DNA of 64,000 nucleotides from Helicobacter sp. MIT 11-5569 (GCF_000765695.2 NZ_JRPB02000006.1:35050-99049), one strand, 5' to 3'. Numbered from the stretch's first letter, positions 28,525-38,673 are shown. The notes: generated by a model from the letters alone, not told the origin. Made by a program: numbers and translations.

Positions 28525-28773
28525 ATGGCAATGGTAGAGAATTTTATAGAATCTTATGCGAAAAAAATTGTCGCAGAACCTGATAAGATTCACGTGATTA
28601 AGCGTGAGCTTGATACAAATTTTTATGAAATTGAGATTCTATCTTCTTTGCAAGATGCGGGACGCTTGATTGGCAAAGATGGAAAGATGATTGGCGCAAT
28701 CAAAACTTTCATTTCAGGCATTAAAGCAAAAGATGGAAGCTCTTATCGTATCATTGTTAAACCGCAACAATAA
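28525..28773 (+). CDS. khpA: KhpA-type KH-domain RNA-binding protein
   Basis: An 82-residue single-KH protein with RLIGKDGKMIGAIKTFISG, the KH GxxG loop (GKDG). It starts immediately after the rpsP stop; a second ATG two codons in is an alternative start. KhpA proteins bind RNA broadly and in some bacteria act with KhpB. The location between rpsP and rimM is conserved widely. Confidence 0.93.
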   Translation: MAMVENFIESYAKKIVAEPDKIHVIKRELDTNFYEIEILSSLQDAGRLIGKDGKMIGAIKTFISGIKAKDGSSYRIIVKPQQ

Positions 28774-28775
28774 TA

Positions 28776-29324
28776 ATGCTTAGCAAGGCGATTCCAAAAG
28801 ATTGGGTGAGTGTTGCAAAAATTGGACGCTCACTTGGTTTTAAAGGTGATGTGCTTTTGCATCTCTTAAGTGATTTTCCACAATCTCTAAAAGCTGGTAA
28901 TTCTTATCACTCGCAATTTGGAGATTTAACTTTAGAGTATTATTCTCCCAACAAATCTACCGCAAAGTTTAAAGAAATTAATTCCAAAGAAGAAGCAAAA
29001 CAAATTGTAAATTGCGTGCTTTATTCTACACAAGAAGAAACAAAAGCGCAATGCGTTTTAGAAGATAATGCGTTTTTTTGGTTTGAAATTATAGGCAGTA
29101 AGATTGTCGAAAATGGTGAAATATTAGGAATCGTAAGTGAAATTGACCGCTTTTGTAACCAAGATTATTTGATGATAACAACAGATTCTGCACTATTGAC
29201 ACAAAAACTCCCTAAAAGCTTTTTGATTCCTTATAATGCACGCTATATTTTAAATGTGGAATCTCAAGCACAGCCTAAAATTATCCACACACAATTTTGC
29301 AAAGATATTTTAGAAAATAGTTAA
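28776..29324 (+). CDS. rimM: Ribosome maturation factor RimM
   Basis: A 182-residue protein with the RimM N-domain start (DWVSVAKIGRSLGFKGDVLLHLLSD) and PRC-barrel C-domain (about 95-175, FWFEIIGSKIVE ... FLIPYNARYI). It helps 30S head assembly with S19/S13. Start two bases after khpA; its stop overlaps trmD by one base. Confidence 0.93.
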   Translation: MLSKAIPKDWVSVAKIGRSLGFKGDVLLHLLSDFPQSLKAGNSYHSQFGDLTLEYYSPNKSTAKFKEINSKEEAKQIVNCVLYSTQEETKAQCVLEDNAFFWFEIIGSKIVENGEILGIVSEIDRFCNQDYLMITTDSALLTQKLPKSFLIPYNARYILNVESQAQPKIIHTQFCKDILENS

Positions 29325-30028
29325 TGCAATCCACTTTTGTTACATTATTTCCACATCTCATAGAGGGGTATTTTAGCGATTCCATATTGCACCGCGGATT
29401 AAATACAGGATTACTTAGTGTAGATTTTGTCAATCCGCGCTCTTTTAGTGAAAATAAATTTTTAAAGGTTGATGATTATCAAGTTGGTGGTGGGGCTGGG
29501 CTTTTGTTAGAACCGCTTGCATTAAGCAATGCATTAGACAGCATTAAAGAGAAACAACCAAAGACGCATATTATTTTTTTGACACCTTGTGCAAAAACTT
29601 TTACGCAAAATGATGCAAAGCGTCTAAGCAATAAGGAACATATTACTTTTGTGTGCGGACGCTATGAAGGCTTTGATGAGCGTTTAATCGAAATTTATGC
29701 CGATGAGGTTTTTAGTGTTGGGGATTTTATTTTAACAGGTGGAGAATTAGCAGCTTTGTGTTTGTTTGATAGCATAGCAAGGCAAGTTAAGGGTGTGCTT
29801 GGTAATGAGGAATCTTTACAGGGTGAGAGTTATGAAAAGCATTTATTAGAAGCACCAAATTTTGTAAAACCGCATAAATTTAAAAATTTAGCAGTTCCTT
29901 CAGAGTATTCAAAGGGAAATCACGCTAAAATTTCAGATTTAAAACTAAAAGCAGCAGAGGCAAAAACTAAGTTTCATAGATACGACCTCTATGTGCGCTA
30001 TAAACAAGGGTTTAACAATGAGAAATAA
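29324..30028 (+). CDS. trmD: tRNA (guanine-N1)-methyltransferase
   Basis: A 234-residue SPOUT methyltransferase making m1G37 in tRNAs, which prevents frameshifting. Knot motifs are visible: [26 protein letters not shown] and [15 protein letters not shown]. It overlaps rimM by one base and rplS by 11. Confidence 0.97.
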   Translation: MQSTFVTLFPHLIEGYFSDSILHRGLNTGLLSVDFVNPRSFSENKFLKVDDYQVGGGAGLLLEPLALSNALDSIKEKQPKTHIIFLTPCAKTFTQNDAKRLSNKEHITFVCGRYEGFDERLIEIYADEVFSVGDFILTGGELAALCLFDSIARQVKGVLGNEESLQGESYEKHLLEAPNFVKPHKFKNLAVPSEYSKGNHAKISDLKLKAAEAKTKFHRYDLYVRYKQGFNNEK

Positions 30029-30374
30029 ATATATTCAGCATTTTGAAGATGCGCAAATTGCAGGAAAAGAGATTCCACAATTTAAAGCAGGAGATACGCT
30101 AAGAATCGGGATTAGAATCTCTGAAGGAGACAAAACAAGAATCCAAAATTTTGAGGGCGTTTGTATTTCTTTGCGCGGGGTTGGGACAGGCAAGACTTTT
30201 ACGATTAGAAAAATTGGTGCAAATGGCGTTGGTGTAGAAAGAATCTTTCCTATTTATTCTGAAAGCATTGATAGCATTAAAGTGCTTAAAATCGGTCGCG
30301 TTAGACGTGCAAAACTTTATTATCTACGCACAAGAAGCGGTAAATCTGCAAGAATTAAGGAAATTAGAAAATAA
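30018..30374 (+). CDS. rplS: 50S ribosomal protein L19
   Basis: A 118-residue L19 with [40 protein letters not shown] and LYYLR...GKSARIKEI. The ATG at 30018 lies within the end of trmD; a longer in-frame start at 29991 would add nine unrelated residues. Followed by an intrinsic terminator. Confidence 0.97.
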   Translation: MRNKYIQHFEDAQIAGKEIPQFKAGDTLRIGIRISEGDKTRIQNFEGVCISLRGVGTGKTFTIRKIGANGVGVERIFPIYSESIDSIKVLKIGRVRRAKLYYLRTRSGKSARIKEIRK

Positions 30375-30383
30375 TTTCTTCCC

Positions 30384-30407
30384 CCTTGTGCTATGCGCAA
30401 GGCTTTT
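30384..30407 (+). terminator. Intrinsic terminator of the rpsP-rplS operon
   Basis: CCTTGTGC and GCGCAAGG form an 8-bp stem (one G-U pair) with a 3-base loop, followed by CTTTT, starting 10 bases after the rplS stop. The next ~205 bases before comEA hold no gene I can support. Confidence 0.75.
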
Positions 30408-30613
30408 AACTCCTCTTTATATTTTTCAAACTTGAAATCTATCAATTATCACAATGGAATATGGTTTAAAATTATGAGATAGTTTTAATTTTATTGTTTC
30501 ATTGTGTAACTTTATAGAGAAAATTTAATCAATCTTGATTTTGCAAAAAGTAAAAAAATCTTTAATTTAGATACAATGTAATGCTCTATCATTAAATATT
30601 AAGGAGAAAAATA

Positions 30614-30880
30614 ATGAAAATTTTGATGGCATTGTTATTAGCAGTTTCTTGGCTATTTGGAGCAGTAGATTTAAATAAGGCAAGCAAGCAAGAGCTAATG
30701 AGTGTAAAAGGAATCGGAGAGGTTAAAGCACAAGCAATTATTGATTATCGCGAAAAGCAACCTTTTAAGTCTGTCGATGAACTTACAAATGTGAAAGGTT
30801 TTGGGGATAAAAGTGTAGAAAAACTCAAAAGTGAATTTAGTGTTTCAGATGCAGAAGAAGCGCAAAGCGAAAAACCCTAA
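30614..30880 (+). CDS. ComEA-like helix-hairpin-helix DNA-binding protein
   Basis: An 88-residue protein with a signal peptide (MKILMALLLAVSWLFGA) followed by one (HhH)2 domain: VDLNKASKQELMSVKGIG and PFKSVDELTNVKGFG. This is the short, single-domain ComEA type that binds incoming DNA in the periplasm during transformation (e.g. Campylobacter Cj0011c). It is transcribed alone with AAGGAG upstream, about 13 kb from the Cts-like cluster with which it probably works. Confidence 0.85.
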   Translation: MKILMALLLAVSWLFGAVDLNKASKQELMSVKGIGEVKAQAIIDYREKQPFKSVDELTNVKGFGDKSVEKLKSEFSVSDAEEAQSEKP

Positions 30881-30891
30881 AAACAATTAAA

Positions 30892-30916
30892 CTTTGTAGC
30901 CAATTTGGCTACAAAG
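30892..30916. terminator. Bidirectional hairpin between comEA-like gene and cytochrome c gene
   Basis: CTTTGTAGCC and GGCTACAAAG make a perfect 10-bp stem with a 5-base loop, in the 39 bases between two convergent genes. T-rich sequence follows on both strands to some degree. Confidence 0.75.
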
Positions 30917-30919
30917 CAA

Positions 30920-31423
30920 CTATTTTAAACTCTCAACATATGCTCCAATATCGTTCATATCACGTTTTGTATAGCGTTGTGCAATTTGGTTTTTTATAAA
31001 GCGAGATTGCCCTTCAAAGCTTTGGTTTGCGTAAGTTTTAATTTCATCAGCAATTGCGTTTGCCTTCCAAGTATTAATGCGTTTCGTGCCAGCAACAGAA
31101 AGCTCACCTTTTTTCCCATGACAACTTGCGCAGTCTCTATCATAGAGTTTTTTTCCATTTTCTAAATTTGCCCCACGCGTATTCCCGCTTACTTCACCTT
31201 CACCTAGCATACTTGCCAAAAAGCTACGTTCTTGTGGTGTCAAGTCCGCATCTTCGCGCACAACTTTAATATTATCTCCTCCTAGATTTTTGGAGTATTT
31301 TTTCATAATTGCTTTAATTTCTTCTCCAAATTCTCCTTTGAGTTCAAAGCAAATACATTCTCCAGCATATAAACTGCTGCTTATGGTTATTGCGCAAGTT
31401 AGCGTTAAGAGTAATTTTTTCAT
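30920..31423 (-). CDS. Periplasmic monohaem cytochrome c
   Basis: A 167-residue exported protein: signal peptide ending near SSLYA, an N-terminal region of about 75 residues beginning GECICFELKGEFGEEIK, then a cytochrome c domain (about 80-165) with haem motif CASCH and a candidate Met ligand late in the domain (KRDMNDIGAYVESLK). The two N-terminal cysteines (C-I-C) are not part of a haem motif. The electron-transfer partner is unknown. Confidence 0.85.
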   Translation of the reverse strand: MKKLLLTLTCAITISSSLYAGECICFELKGEFGEEIKAIMKKYSKNLGGDNIKVVREDADLTPQERSFLASMLGEGEVSGNTRGANLENGKKLYDRDCASCHGKKGELSVAGTKRINTWKANAIADEIKTYANQSFEGQSRFIKNQIAQRYTKRDMNDIGAYVESLK

Positions 31424-31520
31424 TATTGGGATTCCTTAAACATAAAGTTACGCGTGCAATTTTGCCGAAAATTTATTAATTTTTGGATTAAAGTTAAAAG
31501 CCGCTTTAGCTAGTATTGTT

Positions 31521-31526
31521 TATAAT
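31521..31526 (+). promoter_or_regulatory. -10 box of the 6S RNA gene
   Basis: TATAAT, about 8-12 bases before the start of the predicted 6S RNA. Confidence 0.6.
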
Positions 31527-31532
31527 AACGCT

Positions 31533-31735
31533 CGCCTAAGTGGTGCGTGTTTCTTTCACTTTGGGGTCCAACATATTTGAGTATTACTGATTGCATAGTT
31601 CGGTTCGGTGTGATGGTGTTTTCGCTATTAATCTCTTAAGTTGAGATGAGAATCTGCCGCCTAATGAATCGCTTGTGGTTGGAATCGTTGCCTATTTCGG
31701 GCTGCACAAAAAAGTAACGGCTACTTGGGTTTTTT
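31533..31735 (+). ncRNA. ssrS: 6S RNA (regulator of RNA polymerase)
   Basis: The 376-base gene-free stretch before purD holds a structured, locally GC-richer element. A 9-bp terminal stem pairs 31535-31543 (CCTAAGTGG) with 31721-31729 (CTACTTGGG) and is followed directly by a T6 run. A TATAAT box precedes it. About 200 nt, a long closed hairpin and a position upstream of purD fit epsilonproteobacterial 6S RNA as I recall it from H. pylori. 6S RNA mimics an open promoter and sequesters sigma-70 holoenzyme in stationary phase. Ends are approximate. Confidence 0.75.
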
Positions 31736-31799
31736 GATTTTTAAAATTTTTTCAATGAGGTTTAAAGTTTTCAAAATCAAAATGTAAGGTAGAATTTAT

Positions 31800-33059
31800 A
31801 TGGAAATTGTGATTGTAGGAAGCGGTGGCAGAGAGTATTCTATTGGGCTTGCATTGCAGAGCGAATGCAAGATAGATGGAATCTATTTTTATCCCGGCAA
31901 TGGAGCGACAAGCAAACTTGGTAAAAATATTGATTTTAAAACACAAAAAGAATTTTTGGATTTTGTATTAATGCAACGCATAGGACTTGTGATTATAGGT
32001 CCTGAAGCTCCACTTGTAGAAGGGCTGGCAGATATTTTACGCGAAAATGGAATCGCAACTTTTGGTCCAAGTGCAAAGGCAGCGCGCTTGGAGGGTTCTA
32101 AAGCTTATATGAAAGAGTTTGCAAAACGTTATGATATTCCAACAGCAGGATTTATTCAAACACAAGATTATGAAGAAGCATGTGCATTTATTGATACTTT
32201 AAATACACCTATTGTAGTAAAGGCTGATGGCTTGTGTGCAGGCAAAGGTGTGATTATTGCACAAAGTTATGCAGAAGCTAAACAAGTAGCAAAGGAGATG
32301 TTGAGCGGAAAAAGTTTTGCAGAAGCAGGAAAAACGATTGTGGTTGAAGAATTTTTAGAAGGTTTTGAACTTTCTGTTTTTGCAATGTGCGATGGTAAGG
32401 ATTTTATTGTGTTGCCTGCTGCACAAGATCATAAAAGGCTTTTAGATGAAGATAAAGGTCCAAATACCGGCGGTATGGGAGCTTATGCGCCATCGCCTTT
32501 AGCAAGTGATAAGATTATTGAAGAAGTTAAGCAAAGTATTATTGTTCCAACATTAGATGGTATGGCAAAAGATGGAAATCCTTTTAGTGGGACGCTATTT
32601 TGTGGGGTTATGGTTGTAAAAGACAAGCCGTATTTGTTGGAATTTAATGTGCGTTTTGGAGATCCAGAATGTGAAGTGTTAATGCCTTTGTTTAAAGAAG
32701 GGTTATTTGATTGCTTTTTGGCATGCGCAAATGGGGGTTTAAAAAATGTGCAGTATCGTTTGAGTGAAGAAGTATGCGTAGGTGTTGTTGTTACTTCAAA
32801 AGATTATCCTTATAAAAGCTCTAAGAAAACAAAAATCAGATTTACTACACAAAATAGTGCAGATGCGCATATTAGTTTTGCCGGAGTTAGTCAAGAAGGT
32901 GAAGATTTAATAGCAAGTGGAGGGCGTGTGCTTGTATGCGTGGGCAAAGGAAACAATGTGGAAGAAGCAGTCAAAAAAGCATATAATTGTGTGGAATCTG
33001 TGGAATTTGAAGGAATGCAATATCGTAAGGATATTGCTTATCAGGCATTGAGAGACTAA
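31800..33059 (+). CDS. purD: Phosphoribosylamine-glycine ligase
   Basis: A 419-residue ATP-grasp enzyme, second step of purine synthesis. [13 protein letters not shown] near the N-terminus, [13 protein letters not shown], the ATP-grasp central region [14 protein letters not shown], and [15 protein letters not shown] are clear; [11 protein letters not shown] contains metal ligands. It overlaps the RDD gene by one base. Confidence 0.97.
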   Translation: MEIVIVGSGGREYSIGLALQSECKIDGIYFYPGNGATSKLGKNIDFKTQKEFLDFVLMQRIGLVIIGPEAPLVEGLADILRENGIATFGPSAKAARLEGSKAYMKEFAKRYDIPTAGFIQTQDYEEACAFIDTLNTPIVVKADGLCAGKGVIIAQSYAEAKQVAKEMLSGKSFAEAGKTIVVEEFLEGFELSVFAMCDGKDFIVLPAAQDHKRLLDEDKGPNTGGMGAYAPSPLASDKIIEEVKQSIIVPTLDGMAKDGNPFSGTLFCGVMVVKDKPYLLEFNVRFGDPECEVLMPLFKEGLFDCFLACANGGLKNVQYRLSEEVCVGVVVTSKDYPYKSSKKTKIRFTTQNSADAHISFAGVSQEGEDLIASGGRVLVCVGKGNNVEEAVKKAYNCVESVEFEGMQYRKDIAYQALRD

Positions 33060-33529
33060 TGAATCCTGACAAGATAGAAGAAATTTTAGCGCGCGAAGAA
33101 ATCCAAGTTGCAGCACTTTGGAAGCGTGTAGTGGCACATATTATTGATGATTTGCTTGTCAGTATGGTGATTATTGGAATGTATTGGGAGAGTATTACGC
33201 AAAATGTGGGCAATCCGGAAGTTGTTTTAAATACAATTTCAAATTCTTGGCTAATCTTATATGTAGTGCACATTGTATATCATTGGCTTTTTGTGCGTTA
33301 TTATGGAGCAACAATTGGGAAAATTGTTGTTAAAATTAAAGTCATAGAAACAGGGCTTTTAGATAACCCAAATACAAAACAAGCTTTTATACGCTCTTTA
33401 CTTAGGACATTAAGTGAATTTTTAATCTATCTACCTTTTTTATATATTTTGACAAATTCCTTGCGATTAAGTTTGCATGATAGAATCGCAAATACTATTG
33501 TTATAGAGTTAAAGAGTTATAATGTTTAA
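33059..33529 (+). CDS. RDD-family membrane protein
   Basis: A 156-residue protein with three predicted membrane helices and the family signature: ALWKRVVAHIIDDLL (Arg-Asp pair) and GATIGKIVVKIKVIE. The C-terminal LSLHDRIANTIVI is also typical. Its function is unknown. It lies between purD and lptD as in H. pylori (HP1217, from memory). Confidence 0.9.
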   Translation: MNPDKIEEILAREEIQVAALWKRVVAHIIDDLLVSMVIIGMYWESITQNVGNPEVVLNTISNSWLILYVVHIVYHWLFVRYYGATIGKIVVKIKVIETGLLDNPNTKQAFIRSLLRTLSEFLIYLPFLYILTNSLRLSLHDRIANTIVIELKSYNV

Positions 33530-35657
33530 GAAAAATGCCAAAAAATTTGGAATCGCACTTTCTCTATCAGCAACTTTTGCGCTAAGTTCTCTTGATGCGC
33601 GTCCTTCTGTTAAGCAATTTAATACAAAACAAGAAGTAGTTTTTGAGTTTTTGGCAGATGATATGGAGTTTAACCAATCTGTTGTGATAGGAAAAGGGCA
33701 TGCGACAGTCATTAACCTTGATTATTATATTAGTGCGAATACGGCAGTTTATAATACAAAAACGCGCGAAATTACACTAAGTGGAAATGTCAATGCCTAC
33801 AAAGGTAATGCGTTGTATTTAAGAGCGCAAGAAGTTACAATCAAACTTCAAGACGATTATTCCTTTTTAGAGCCTTTTTATATGCAGGATTCCACAAGTG
33901 GTCTATGGGTGGAAGCAAAGAGTGCAGAATATGATAAAAATGTGTATCAAATTCAAGATGTAGCAGTTTCTACTTGTAGCGTAAATAACCCAATTTGGCA
34001 ACTTAAGGCAAGTGAAGGTAAATACGATACAGGCAAAGAATGGCTTACGCTTTGGCATCCACGTTTATGTGTTTATGATGTGCCCGTGCTTTACTTCCCT
34101 TATCTTTCCTTTTCGGCTGGTTATAAACGTAAAAGTGGTCTTTTGTATCCCTTGTTTGGAAGTTCTAATGACGATGGTTTTATTTACTCGCAACCCATCT
34201 ATTTTGCTCCACAAGATTGGTGGGATATGACAATCACCCCAACAATGCGCACCAAAAGGGGTGGTGGTGTTTATGGGGAATTTAGAATCGCAGATGATAA
34301 AGAGCAAATATTATGGGCAAATTTTGGATATTTTGGTGATTCTAATAATTATCAAAATACTTATGATTTAGAAAATCAAGAGCATTATGGATTCCAACTC
34401 AAATATAAAAGAAAAGATTTATTAACAGATCTTCAAAATTATTTTTATGAAGATGGATTGTATGCTGATATTTCTCAAATTTCTGATGTAGATTATTTTA
34501 GACTAACTGATGATAAAGCGCACGAAGAAGCAGATTTGCAAGGAAAGCTCTTAACCTCTCGTTTGAACTATTTTTTAAAAAGTGATACAGATTATGTTGG
34601 AATCTATGGGCGTTATTATTCAGACCTAGAAATGACAAGCAATTCTAAAACGTTACAAACTTTGCCACAAGTGCAATATCATCGTCAAATTGATAAGCTT
34701 TTTGTTGATAATTTTTATTATAGTTTTGACTATCAAATTGAGCATTTTACGCGCCCAATTGGTTATCGTGCAGTGCAACAAGAAGCGCAACTGCCGATTT
34801 TATTTACACAAAGCCTAGCTAGTGAGTATTTAAACTTATCTATTTCTCCGATATTTTATGCAACACAGGTTAATTATAATCATGTTGAAGAGGGAATACA
34901 TTTAAAGACCGGACGTTATATCACGCAACATTATCAATTTAAAGCAAATACAGATTTGGCAAAGCAATATGAGAATTTTGGGCATACTTTAAGCTTTGAA
35001 GCACTTTATACTTTGCCCGGTTTTAAAGATAAAACGGGAGATTTTACGACTTTTTTCACACTGCCTGGTGATTCTCAAGAGTTAAGGCTTAGTGCTTCCC
35101 AACATTTTTATGACACAAACAATACATTAAAACTTTCGCATAGAATACGGCAGTATTTTTATTTAGAAGATGATGAGCGGGTAGGTGAGCTAGAAAATGA
35201 AGTGCAATACTTTTATGACTATTCTTGGAGCTTTTTAAGTGATATTTTTTATGCGCATTCAGAAAATAGGATTTCAGAAGCAACACATAAAATTTATCAT
35301 GATGGAGAATATTTAAGTGCATATTTTGGGCATTTTTTTCGCGATTCTTTTGCAAAAGTAGATTGGAGTCGCGGACGTTATGGTGAAGCAAACTACATTA
35401 TGGCTGGGGTCGAAAAAGGATTTGCAAATCTTAACCTTTTTGCGAGTTTGGGTTATGATTATAAAGAAGACTATTTTAAAACTTGGCAGGTGGGGTTTGA
35501 AGCAAGTGTGCGTTGTTTTTCTGTTGGGCTAAAATATGTGAGTGAGATTTATCCAATGCTAACAACGCGTGGAGCAGAAGCAAAAGATGATAAATATGTG
35601 CTTTTGACTATCAAATTTATACCTCTTTTAAGCGGCGATGTGAAGGTAGGACGATAA
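33522..35657 (+). CDS. lptD: LPS-assembly protein LptD (OstA/Imp)
   Basis: A 711-residue outer-membrane protein inserting LPS at the surface. It has a signal peptide (about 1-27), a periplasmic OstA-like jellyroll (about 40-175, with FEFLADDMEFNQ and KTREITLSGNVNAY) and a C-terminal beta barrel rich in alternating aromatic strands. Cysteines include one in VSTCSVNN and one in LWHPRLCVYD. D531-T-N-N-T535 is an N-glycosylation sequon. Overlaps the RDD gene by 8 bases. Confidence 0.93.
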   Translation: MFKKNAKKFGIALSLSATFALSSLDARPSVKQFNTKQEVVFEFLADDMEFNQSVVIGKGHATVINLDYYISANTAVYNTKTREITLSGNVNAYKGNALYLRAQEVTIKLQDDYSFLEPFYMQDSTSGLWVEAKSAEYDKNVYQIQDVAVSTCSVNNPIWQLKASEGKYDTGKEWLTLWHPRLCVYDVPVLYFPYLSFSAGYKRKSGLLYPLFGSSNDDGFIYSQPIYFAPQDWWDMTITPTMRTKRGGGVYGEFRIADDKEQILWANFGYFGDSNNYQNTYDLENQEHYGFQLKYKRKDLLTDLQNYFYEDGLYADISQISDVDYFRLTDDKAHEEADLQGKLLTSRLNYFLKSDTDYVGIYGRYYSDLEMTSNSKTLQTLPQVQYHRQIDKLFVDNFYYSFDYQIEHFTRPIGYRAVQQEAQLPILFTQSLASEYLNLSISPIFYATQVNYNHVEEGIHLKTGRYITQHYQFKANTDLAKQYENFGHTLSFEALYTLPGFKDKTGDFTTFFTLPGDSQELRLSASQHFYDTNNTLKLSHRIRQYFYLEDDERVGELENEVQYFYDYSWSFLSDIFYAHSENRISEATHKIYHDGEYLSAYFGHFFRDSFAKVDWSRGRYGEANYIMAGVEKGFANLNLFASLGYDYKEDYFKTWQVGFEASVRCFSVGLKYVSEIYPMLTTRGAEAKDDKYVLLTIKFIPLLSGDVKVGR

Positions 35658-36388
35658 TGCAAAATATTTTAGGTGCAGCTAATGGAATTAATTTACTAAA
35701 TAACCAAACAAATAATATAACACATTCTACAAGGCGTAAAATATTTTTTGAGAATCGTGATGATGCGCTCCAAAAGCTTCTTAGTAATATGCCTCTTAGT
35801 TTTTTTGAAAGGCAAGATTGTGTGGTGATTGGAATCTCATTTGAAGGAATTTATTTTGCGTATCGTTTAGCGCAAACAATCAAAGCTCCTTTGGCGTTTC
35901 TTTTTACTTCTCCTATTTTAGCACCTAATAATCCAGAATGCGAAATTGCAATGGCAACAGAAACGCATGATGTTGTGATTAATGAACCTTTAGTGCGTTC
36001 TTTTGGAATCAGTTTAGATTATATTTATGGTGAAGTGCAGCGACAATATGAGGATAAAATGTTGCCTTTAATTTATCAATATCGCAAAGGTAATCCTTTA
36101 ATCTCTCTTAAAGGTAAGCGTGTTTTGATTGTAGATGAAGGAATTGATAGTGGATTAACTGCGCTCGCATCTATTAAATCCGTGGTTACTTTGCAAGCAA
36201 AAACTGTGTATTTTGCTTGTCCTGTTGCTCCTTATGATGCTGCAGAGATTATGGAAGAAGCAACAGATGGAGTCTTTTGTCTATATAAATCAAAAAATTT
36301 TGTAGATATTGGATATTATTATAAGGATTATCCACCTATTGAAACAGCAACAATCGAAGAAGTTTTTAGCAAGATACAAGGAGAGTAA
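35657..36388 (+). CDS. Phosphoribosyltransferase-domain protein between lptD and pnp
   Basis: A 243-residue protein with a PRTase-type fold. VVIGISFEGIYFAYRLAQ resembles the region after strand 1; RVLIVDEGIDSGLTALASI is the PRPP-binding loop, with the usual acidic pair changed to DE. No substrate can be named. It is coupled to lptD (TAATG) and abuts pnp, an arrangement I recall from H. pylori (HP1214). Confidence 0.75.
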   Translation: MQNILGAANGINLLNNQTNNITHSTRRKIFFENRDDALQKLLSNMPLSFFERQDCVVIGISFEGIYFAYRLAQTIKAPLAFLFTSPILAPNNPECEIAMATETHDVVINEPLVRSFGISLDYIYGEVQRQYEDKMLPLIYQYRKGNPLISLKGKRVLIVDEGIDSGLTALASIKSVVTLQAKTVYFACPVAPYDAAEIMEEATDGVFCLYKSKNFVDIGYYYKDYPPIETATIEEVFSKIQGE

Positions 36389-38599
36389 ATGCAAGAAGTT
36401 AAACTTTCATTTTTAGAAAAAGAAGAGCAATATATTTTTGATTATGTGGCAAAACAAGCTAGTGGAAGCGTGTATTATAAAAGTGGGAATAATGTGCTTT
36501 TGGCAGCTGTTACCATTGATAGCGATTCTATTGTAGAAGAGGATTTTTTGCCTTTAACAGTGCAATACATAGAAAAATCTTATGCGGCAGGAAAGTTTCC
36601 GGGCGGTTATGTCAAAAGAGAAGCAAAACCCGGAGATTTTGAAACACTAACAGCAAGGATTGTTGATAGAAGCTTGCGTCCTTTGTTTCCTAAAGGTTAT
36701 TGCTATCCTACACAAATTACTATTATGGTGCTTAGTGCAGATAATGATGCAGACTTGCAAATTTTAGCTTTGAATGCAGCAAGCTCGGCATTATATGTTT
36801 CAGAGATTCCACTAAATCTAGCTGTTAATGGTGTGCGTATTGGTAGAATCGGAGAAGAATTTGTCGTCAATCCTAGCCTTAAAGCAATGGAGCAAAGCAC
36901 ATTAGATTTATTTGTAAGTGGTGTTGATGAAGATTTGCTGATGATTGAAATGCGCACATTTGGGGGCGTAGATGTGGAATCCCCCACAAATCCTTTAAAT
37001 TTAGTTTCTACATTAATGGACGATACAAAAGCAAAATTTAGTGCAAATGAACTTACAGAAACAGAACTTATACAAGCCCTAGAGCTTGCAAAAACACATA
37101 TTGCTACAAAAAGTAAAATACTAAAAGAATCTTTTGTCGCTTGCATAAAAGAGCCATTAGTTTTTACGCAGGAGCGCAAAAGTTATCATTGTCAAAATCT
37201 ACAAGAATTTATTACACAAAATTATTTAGAAGAATTACGTGCAATTATCTCTTATTTATCTAAAACAGAACGCCATAGCCGATTAAAAGCTTTTGCAAAA
37301 AGAATCTCTCAAGATTATGCAACAAAGAATCCTGAAGATTTAGAATCTTTAGAAGAGCGCACAAGTGAAACGTTAGATACTTTAAAGCGTCAAATTATCC
37401 GCACAATGATTTTAGAAGAAGGTGTGCGTGCAGATGGCAGAAAACTCAATGAAGTGCGCCCAATTAGTATTGAAACAAATCTATTGCCAAAAGCGCATTC
37501 TAGTGTATTATTTACGCGCGGACAGACGCAAGCCCTTGTTGTTTGCACGCTAGGGGGTGAAATGGATGCGCAAAATTATGAATTATTAACAGATAAAGGT
37601 GCATCAAAAGAGCGTTTTATGGTGCATTACAATTTTCCCCCATTTAGCGTTGGAGAAGCAAGCCCTATTGGGGCGACAGGTAGACGTGAGCTAGGGCATG
37701 GAAATTTAGCAAAACGTGCTTTAGAATGTAGCATTATTAACGCAGAGCAACAAACGATTCGTTTGGTTTCAGAAATTTTGGAATCTAATGGTTCAAGCTC
37801 AATGGCGACTGTTTGTGGGGGTTCTCTAGCTTTAGCTGCTGCAGATGTAGAATGCACAACTTTGATTGCTGGTGTAGCAATGGGGCTTATAAGTGCAGGC
37901 AATAAATATGCAATTTTAACTGATATTATGGGCTTAGAAGACCATGATGGCGATATGGATTTTAAAGTCGCAGGAAGCAAAAATGGAATCACAGCTTTGC
38001 AAATGGATATTAAACTTGGCGGTTTAAGCACAGAAATTTTAAATCATGCACTTTTGCAAGCAAAAGAAGCACGATTGCATATTTTGGGAATTATGGAAAG
38101 TGCAAAAGAAAAAATCGTGCTTAATACAGCAGTATTGCCTAGCGCACAGATTTTTGCAATCCACCCAAGCAAGATTGTAGAAGTGATTGGACAAGCGGGA
38201 AAAACAATCAAAGAAATTATTGAAAAATTTGAAGTTGCCATTGATTTAAATCGCGATAATGGGGAAGTTAAGGTAAGTGGAAAAAATAGAGAAAAAGTTG
38301 ATGCTGCAAAAGAATATATTATTGGAATCGCAAATGCAAAAGAGGAAAAGCCAAATATTGCAGAGCTTTACAAAGTGGGAGATGTGTATGAGGGTAAAGT
38401 CAAAAAGATATTAGATTTTGGGGCATTTGTAGAGTTGCCACACCATTATGATGGATTATTGCATATTTCAAAAATTACAAGCAACAGAAACGCGCAAGTG
38501 AGCGATTATCTTAACGAAGGCGATAGGGTGCGCGTGGAAGTGTTGTCGTTAAATAAGAACAAAGTTGAGCTAGGGCTACAAGAGAAATTGAGTAAATAA
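36389..38599 (+). CDS. pnp: Polyribonucleotide nucleotidyltransferase
   Basis: A 736-residue phosphorolytic 3'-5' exoribonuclease. Two RNase PH domains (first with FPGGYVKREAKPGDFETLTAR; second with FPPFSVGEASPIGATGRRELGHG), a KH domain (VIGQAGKTIKEII) and an S1 domain (VYEGKVKKILDFGAFVEL). Full length; forms trimers and joins mRNA turnover. It begins one base after the preceding stop. Confidence 0.97.
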   Translation: MQEVKLSFLEKEEQYIFDYVAKQASGSVYYKSGNNVLLAAVTIDSDSIVEEDFLPLTVQYIEKSYAAGKFPGGYVKREAKPGDFETLTARIVDRSLRPLFPKGYCYPTQITIMVLSADNDADLQILALNAASSALYVSEIPLNLAVNGVRIGRIGEEFVVNPSLKAMEQSTLDLFVSGVDEDLLMIEMRTFGGVDVESPTNPLNLVSTLMDDTKAKFSANELTETELIQALELAKTHIATKSKILKESFVACIKEPLVFTQERKSYHCQNLQEFITQNYLEELRAIISYLSKTERHSRLKAFAKRISQDYATKNPEDLESLEERTSETLDTLKRQIIRTMILEEGVRADGRKLNEVRPISIETNLLPKAHSSVLFTRGQTQALVVCTLGGEMDAQNYELLTDKGASKERFMVHYNFPPFSVGEASPIGATGRRELGHGNLAKRALECSIINAEQQTIRLVSEILESNGSSSMATVCGGSLALAAADVECTTLIAGVAMGLISAGNKYAILTDIMGLEDHDGDMDFKVAGSKNGITALQMDIKLGGLSTEILNHALLQAKEARLHILGIMESAKEKIVLNTAVLPSAQIFAIHPSKIVEVIGQAGKTIKEIIEKFEVAIDLNRDNGEVKVSGKNREKVDAAKEYIIGIANAKEEKPNIAELYKVGDVYEGKVKKILDFGAFVELPHHYDGLLHISKITSNRNAQVSDYLNEGDRVRVEVLSLNKNKVELGLQEKLSK

Positions 38600-38667
38600 G
38601 TGGCATTTTGCACATTTTGAATACTTGTCTTAGGCTTAAATTAAATAAAAATTTAGCTAAATGCGTT

Positions 38668-38673
38668 TATAAT
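38668..38673 (+). promoter_or_regulatory. -10 box for atpE
   Basis: TATAAT in the 140-base gap between pnp and atpE, giving a leader of about 60 bases before the AAGGAG and ATG of atpE. Confidence 0.55.
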
